Assembly: GCF_018413605.1 (NCBI RefSeq) | Contig: NZ_JAHCDN010000002.1 | Span: 124,001-188,000, forward strand | Length of the DNA stretch: 64,000 bases | Reading direction: 5' to 3' | Source: Variovorax sp. PCZ-1 | GTDB lineage: Bacteria > Pseudomonadota > Gammaproteobacteria > Burkholderiales > Burkholderiaceae_C | In this document: piece by piece, positions 62,512 through 64,000 of the stretch | Position numbering within the stretch: the first letter of the stretch is position 1 | Layout of the letters: each line of letters opens with the position of its first letter | Translations under genes and position numbers: made by a program | The notes under the pieces: generated by a model | What the model was told of the DNA's origin: nothing | The model's database searches: none | Seen by the model: the letters and a program-made list of their open reading frames with translations, nothing else

Positions 62512-63118
62512 GATCCTGGCGAGTGTTTTGCTCGCAGGATGCTCTGGTCTGCGCATTGTGGACAGCCAGGTGGCCGCCTACTCCAAGCTTGAAGCCAGGC
62601 CTGCGCAAGCCAGTTGGCGTTTCGAGCGCTTGCCTTCGCAGCAGAATTTGCAAGAGCCGCAGGCGATGCGGCAAATCAAGCTGGAGGCCATGGCTGCGCA
62701 AGAGTTAGGCAAGTGGGGTTTCAAACCACAGGCCGAGAGCGCAAATGCGGCGGCGAATTTCAGCGTGCAGCTGTCCGCCCGAATTCAACGTTTGGAACGT
62801 GGCCCGTTTGACGATCCTTGGCAAGCGCATCCCTTCGGCTGGGGCTTGCCCGGCCGCGACTATGTGGTGACCGGCTCGGGAAGAGTGATCTACACACCCT
62901 TCTTACCGCCCATACCGCAGCCTTGGTATGTGCGCGAAGTCAGTCTGATCATTCGCGATACATCAGACAACCGCGTGGTCTATGAAACCAAAGCGCAGCA
63001 TGAGGGGCGCTGGGCGGATGATGAGGCTGTGCTGCCTGCCATGTTGGCAGCCGCGCTTCAAGGCTTTCCCAAGCCACCCGAAGGCAAGCGCATGGTGAAT
63101 ATTGAGATCCCACGCTGA
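62504..63118 (+). CDS. DUF4136 lipoprotein
   Basis: The protein has a lipobox SVLLAGC right after a hydrophobic stretch, then a DUF4136 domain (ASWRFERLPSQQ, MAAQELGKWGFKP, VRSL-like YVREVSLIIRDTSDNRVVYETKAQ). Start is uncertain. A TTG at 62504 follows GGAG by 10 bp but gives a signal of only 12 residues without basic start. An upstream ATG at 62405, overlapping ttcA, gives a long N-terminus in which repeat copy P reads A-G-V-Y-S-A-R-S-A-L-N-L-I-V, providing an arginine and part of the hydrophobic core. Function unknown; probably outer-membrane anchored. Confidence 0.8.
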   Translation: MIVILASVLLAGCSGLRIVDSQVAAYSKLEARPAQASWRFERLPSQQNLQEPQAMRQIKLEAMAAQELGKWGFKPQAESANAAANFSVQLSARIQRLERGPFDDPWQAHPFGWGLPGRDYVVTGSGRVIYTPFLPPIPQPWYVREVSLIIRDTSDNRVVYETKAQHEGRWADDEAVLPAMLAAALQGFPKPPEGKRMVNIEIPR

Positions 63119-63138
63119 GCGGTGTTGAGTTTTCCGGC

Positions 63139-63380
63139 TAGCCCGGATATTTCACCATGACAGCGTCCGACGCGCCCAAAATCGGGATGACTGGTTGCGC
63201 GATGCGACAAGCAGAGGGCGCGTGCCCTCTGGGCGAAGCAGCGTGCAGCCAGACGCCCGAGTTTGGGATGCGGCGGATGCTGAGCCATTTTGCAGGGTAC
63301 ACATTGGATTTGAGCAAAAGATTTTGTTTATCGAGATAAAAGCTTCGCAAAATGGCGCTCATGATGAAATATCCGGGCTA
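63139..63380. mobile_element. MITE-like element with 22-bp terminal inverted repeats
   Basis: The left end reads TAGCCCGGATATTTCACC then ATGA, and the right end is its reverse complement with one mismatch (TCATGATGAAATATCCGG then GCTA). It is 242 bp long. It contains a nested inverted pair GAGCCATTTTGC / GCAAAATGGCGCTC and a hairpin AGAGGGC-GCGT-GCCCTCT. No transposase is present. The right end is only 10 bp before the next gene. Confidence 0.7.
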
Positions 63381-63390
63381 AAGTCAGTGC

Positions 63391-64000
63391 ATGACTGAAG
63401 CCGTACCTGCCATCACCCGCATCACCGCTATTCGCCATGGCGAAACTGCTTGGAATGTGGACACCCGCATTCAAGGCCAGCTGGATATCAGCTTAAACGA
63501 CACCGGCTATTGGCAGGCTGAACAAGCGGGCAAGGCGATGGCTTCTGAGAGTGTGGATGCCATCATCAGCAGTGATCTCGCGCGAGCCTACGAGACCGCG
63601 CTGGCGATTGCCAAACATCACGGCCTCACAGTGCAGATCGACAACGGCCTGCGTGAGCGTGAATTCGGCAGCTTCCAAGGCAAGACCTTTGCCGAGATTG
63701 AGGCGCAGATGCCCGAAGAGGCGCTGCTGTGGCGCAAACGTGTGCCAGATTTTTCACCGGGCGGTGGTGAATCCTTGCTTGCATTTAGAGAGCGTGTGAC
63801 GCAATGCTTGCGGCGGCTCGTGGCTCAATATGCTGAAAAACACATTGTTGTGGTGAGCCATGGCGGCGTGATGGACATCATTTATCGCGAAGCCACAGGC
63901 CTTGAGCTGCAAGCGCCGCGCACTTGGCAACTCGGCAACGCCTCCATTAACCGTGTGCTCTTCAATGGCGAGCATTTCAGCTTAGTGGGATGGAGCGATA
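63391..64000 (+). CDS. Histidine phosphatase (phosphoglycerate mutase-like), cut by window end
   Basis: The open frame from the ATG at 63391 runs off the window after 203 codons. It carries TAIRHGETAWNVDTRIQGQ with the phosphohistidine motif RHGE, SSDLARAYETA, LREREFGSFQGKTFAE with the catalytic glutamate and VVVSHGGVMDII with the second histidine. It is a cofactor-independent phosphatase fold; relatives include GpmB and RNase HI-linked CobC-type phosphatases. Substrate is unknown. The gene lies directly after a MITE-like element. Confidence 0.88.
   Translation, partial: MTEAVPAITRITAIRHGETAWNVDTRIQGQLDISLNDTGYWQAEQAGKAMASESVDAIISSDLARAYETALAIAKHHGLTVQIDNGLREREFGSFQGKTFAEIEAQMPEEALLWRKRVPDFSPGGGESLLAFRERVTQCLRRLVAQYAEKHIVVVSHGGVMDIIYREATGLELQAPRTWQLGNASINRVLFNGEHFSLVGWSD

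Noticed and set aside
63138-63362. 74-codon open frame on the minus strand ending VMVKYPG
   Set aside because: It is wholly inside the MITE-like element and its ends are the terminal inverted repeat; probably non-coding despite being often annotated as hypothetical.

Overview
The window looks like chromosomal DNA of a betaproteobacterium, most likely Burkholderiales and probably Comamonadaceae-like. This is inferred from gene families and neighbourhoods, not from an rRNA or database match: EarP next to an EF-P with arginine at position 32, a yqgE-ruvX-pyrR-pyrB-pyrC' cluster, fused IcmF, the order lnt/glyQ/glyS/gmhB/plsC, and an edd-eda pair. I found no rRNA, tRNA or CRISPR array. Most of the window is ordinary metabolism; one small accessory island lies at about 53.6-55.9 kb.

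Layout. 0-1.2 kb: EarP (partial) and EF-P. 1.2-9.1 kb: a hypothetical gene, then a leftward run carrying a purine-type binding lipoprotein, guanine deaminase, YqgE, RuvX, PyrR, PyrB, an apparently inactive dihydroorotase-like PyrC' and a LOG-family protein. 9.2-15.5 kb: panC, panB, rpiA, pyrD, a YkgJ-type cysteine-cluster protein, and a rhodanese divergent from a split YeeE/YedE-type transporter. 15.8-19.5 kb: icmF behind a LiuR-like palindrome, with a DUF4431-like gene. 19.6-24.9 kb: acetyltransferase, DUF6352-like gene, ABC-F ATPase, class-3 aldehyde dehydrogenase. 25-27.8 kb: two-subunit molybdenum hydroxylase. 27.9-35.3 kb: lnt, an odd response regulator, glyQS, gmhB, plsC. 35.4-43.7 kb: DUF4139 protein, SOS-boxed Y-family polymerase, FHA-linked cyclase, rhodanese, htpG with a sigma-32-like promoter, ChaC, OmpA-like protein. 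43.8-53.6 kb: edd-eda behind a HexR-like site, pyrimidine permease, binding protein, waaA, phosphomannomutase, SDR, ornithine cyclodeaminase homologue. 53.6-55.9 kb: toxin-antitoxin pair and an ApeA-like HEPN protein. 55.9-64 kb: dcd, small genes, MidA-like methyltransferase, FolM/FolB-type genes, a degenerate GGDEF sensor, ttcA, DUF4136 lipoprotein, a MITE-like element and a histidine phosphatase cut by the window end.

The most striking signal is not a gene. A 60-70 bp interspersed repeat occurs 16 times clearly and once in decayed form, about one copy per 4 kb, in both orientations. It has a 5' stem of the type GCTAY-N7-RTAGC, a core close to ACTCTGCGCAG, a spacer, ATGCCGGCGAA, and an A-rich tail ending near GCTTCAAAAAT. 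About half the copies lie in frame inside conserved housekeeping genes (earP, icmF, uup, lnt twice, waaA, a folM-like gene, and a decayed copy in pyrD), adding about 20 residues at loops or linkers. Others overlap stop codons or abut start codons. This behaviour resembles Rickettsia palindromic elements. Three other repeat types are present: a 98-bp hairpin element, the short repeat containing GCTTCGACAAGCTCAG, and two MITE-like elements with inverted termini.
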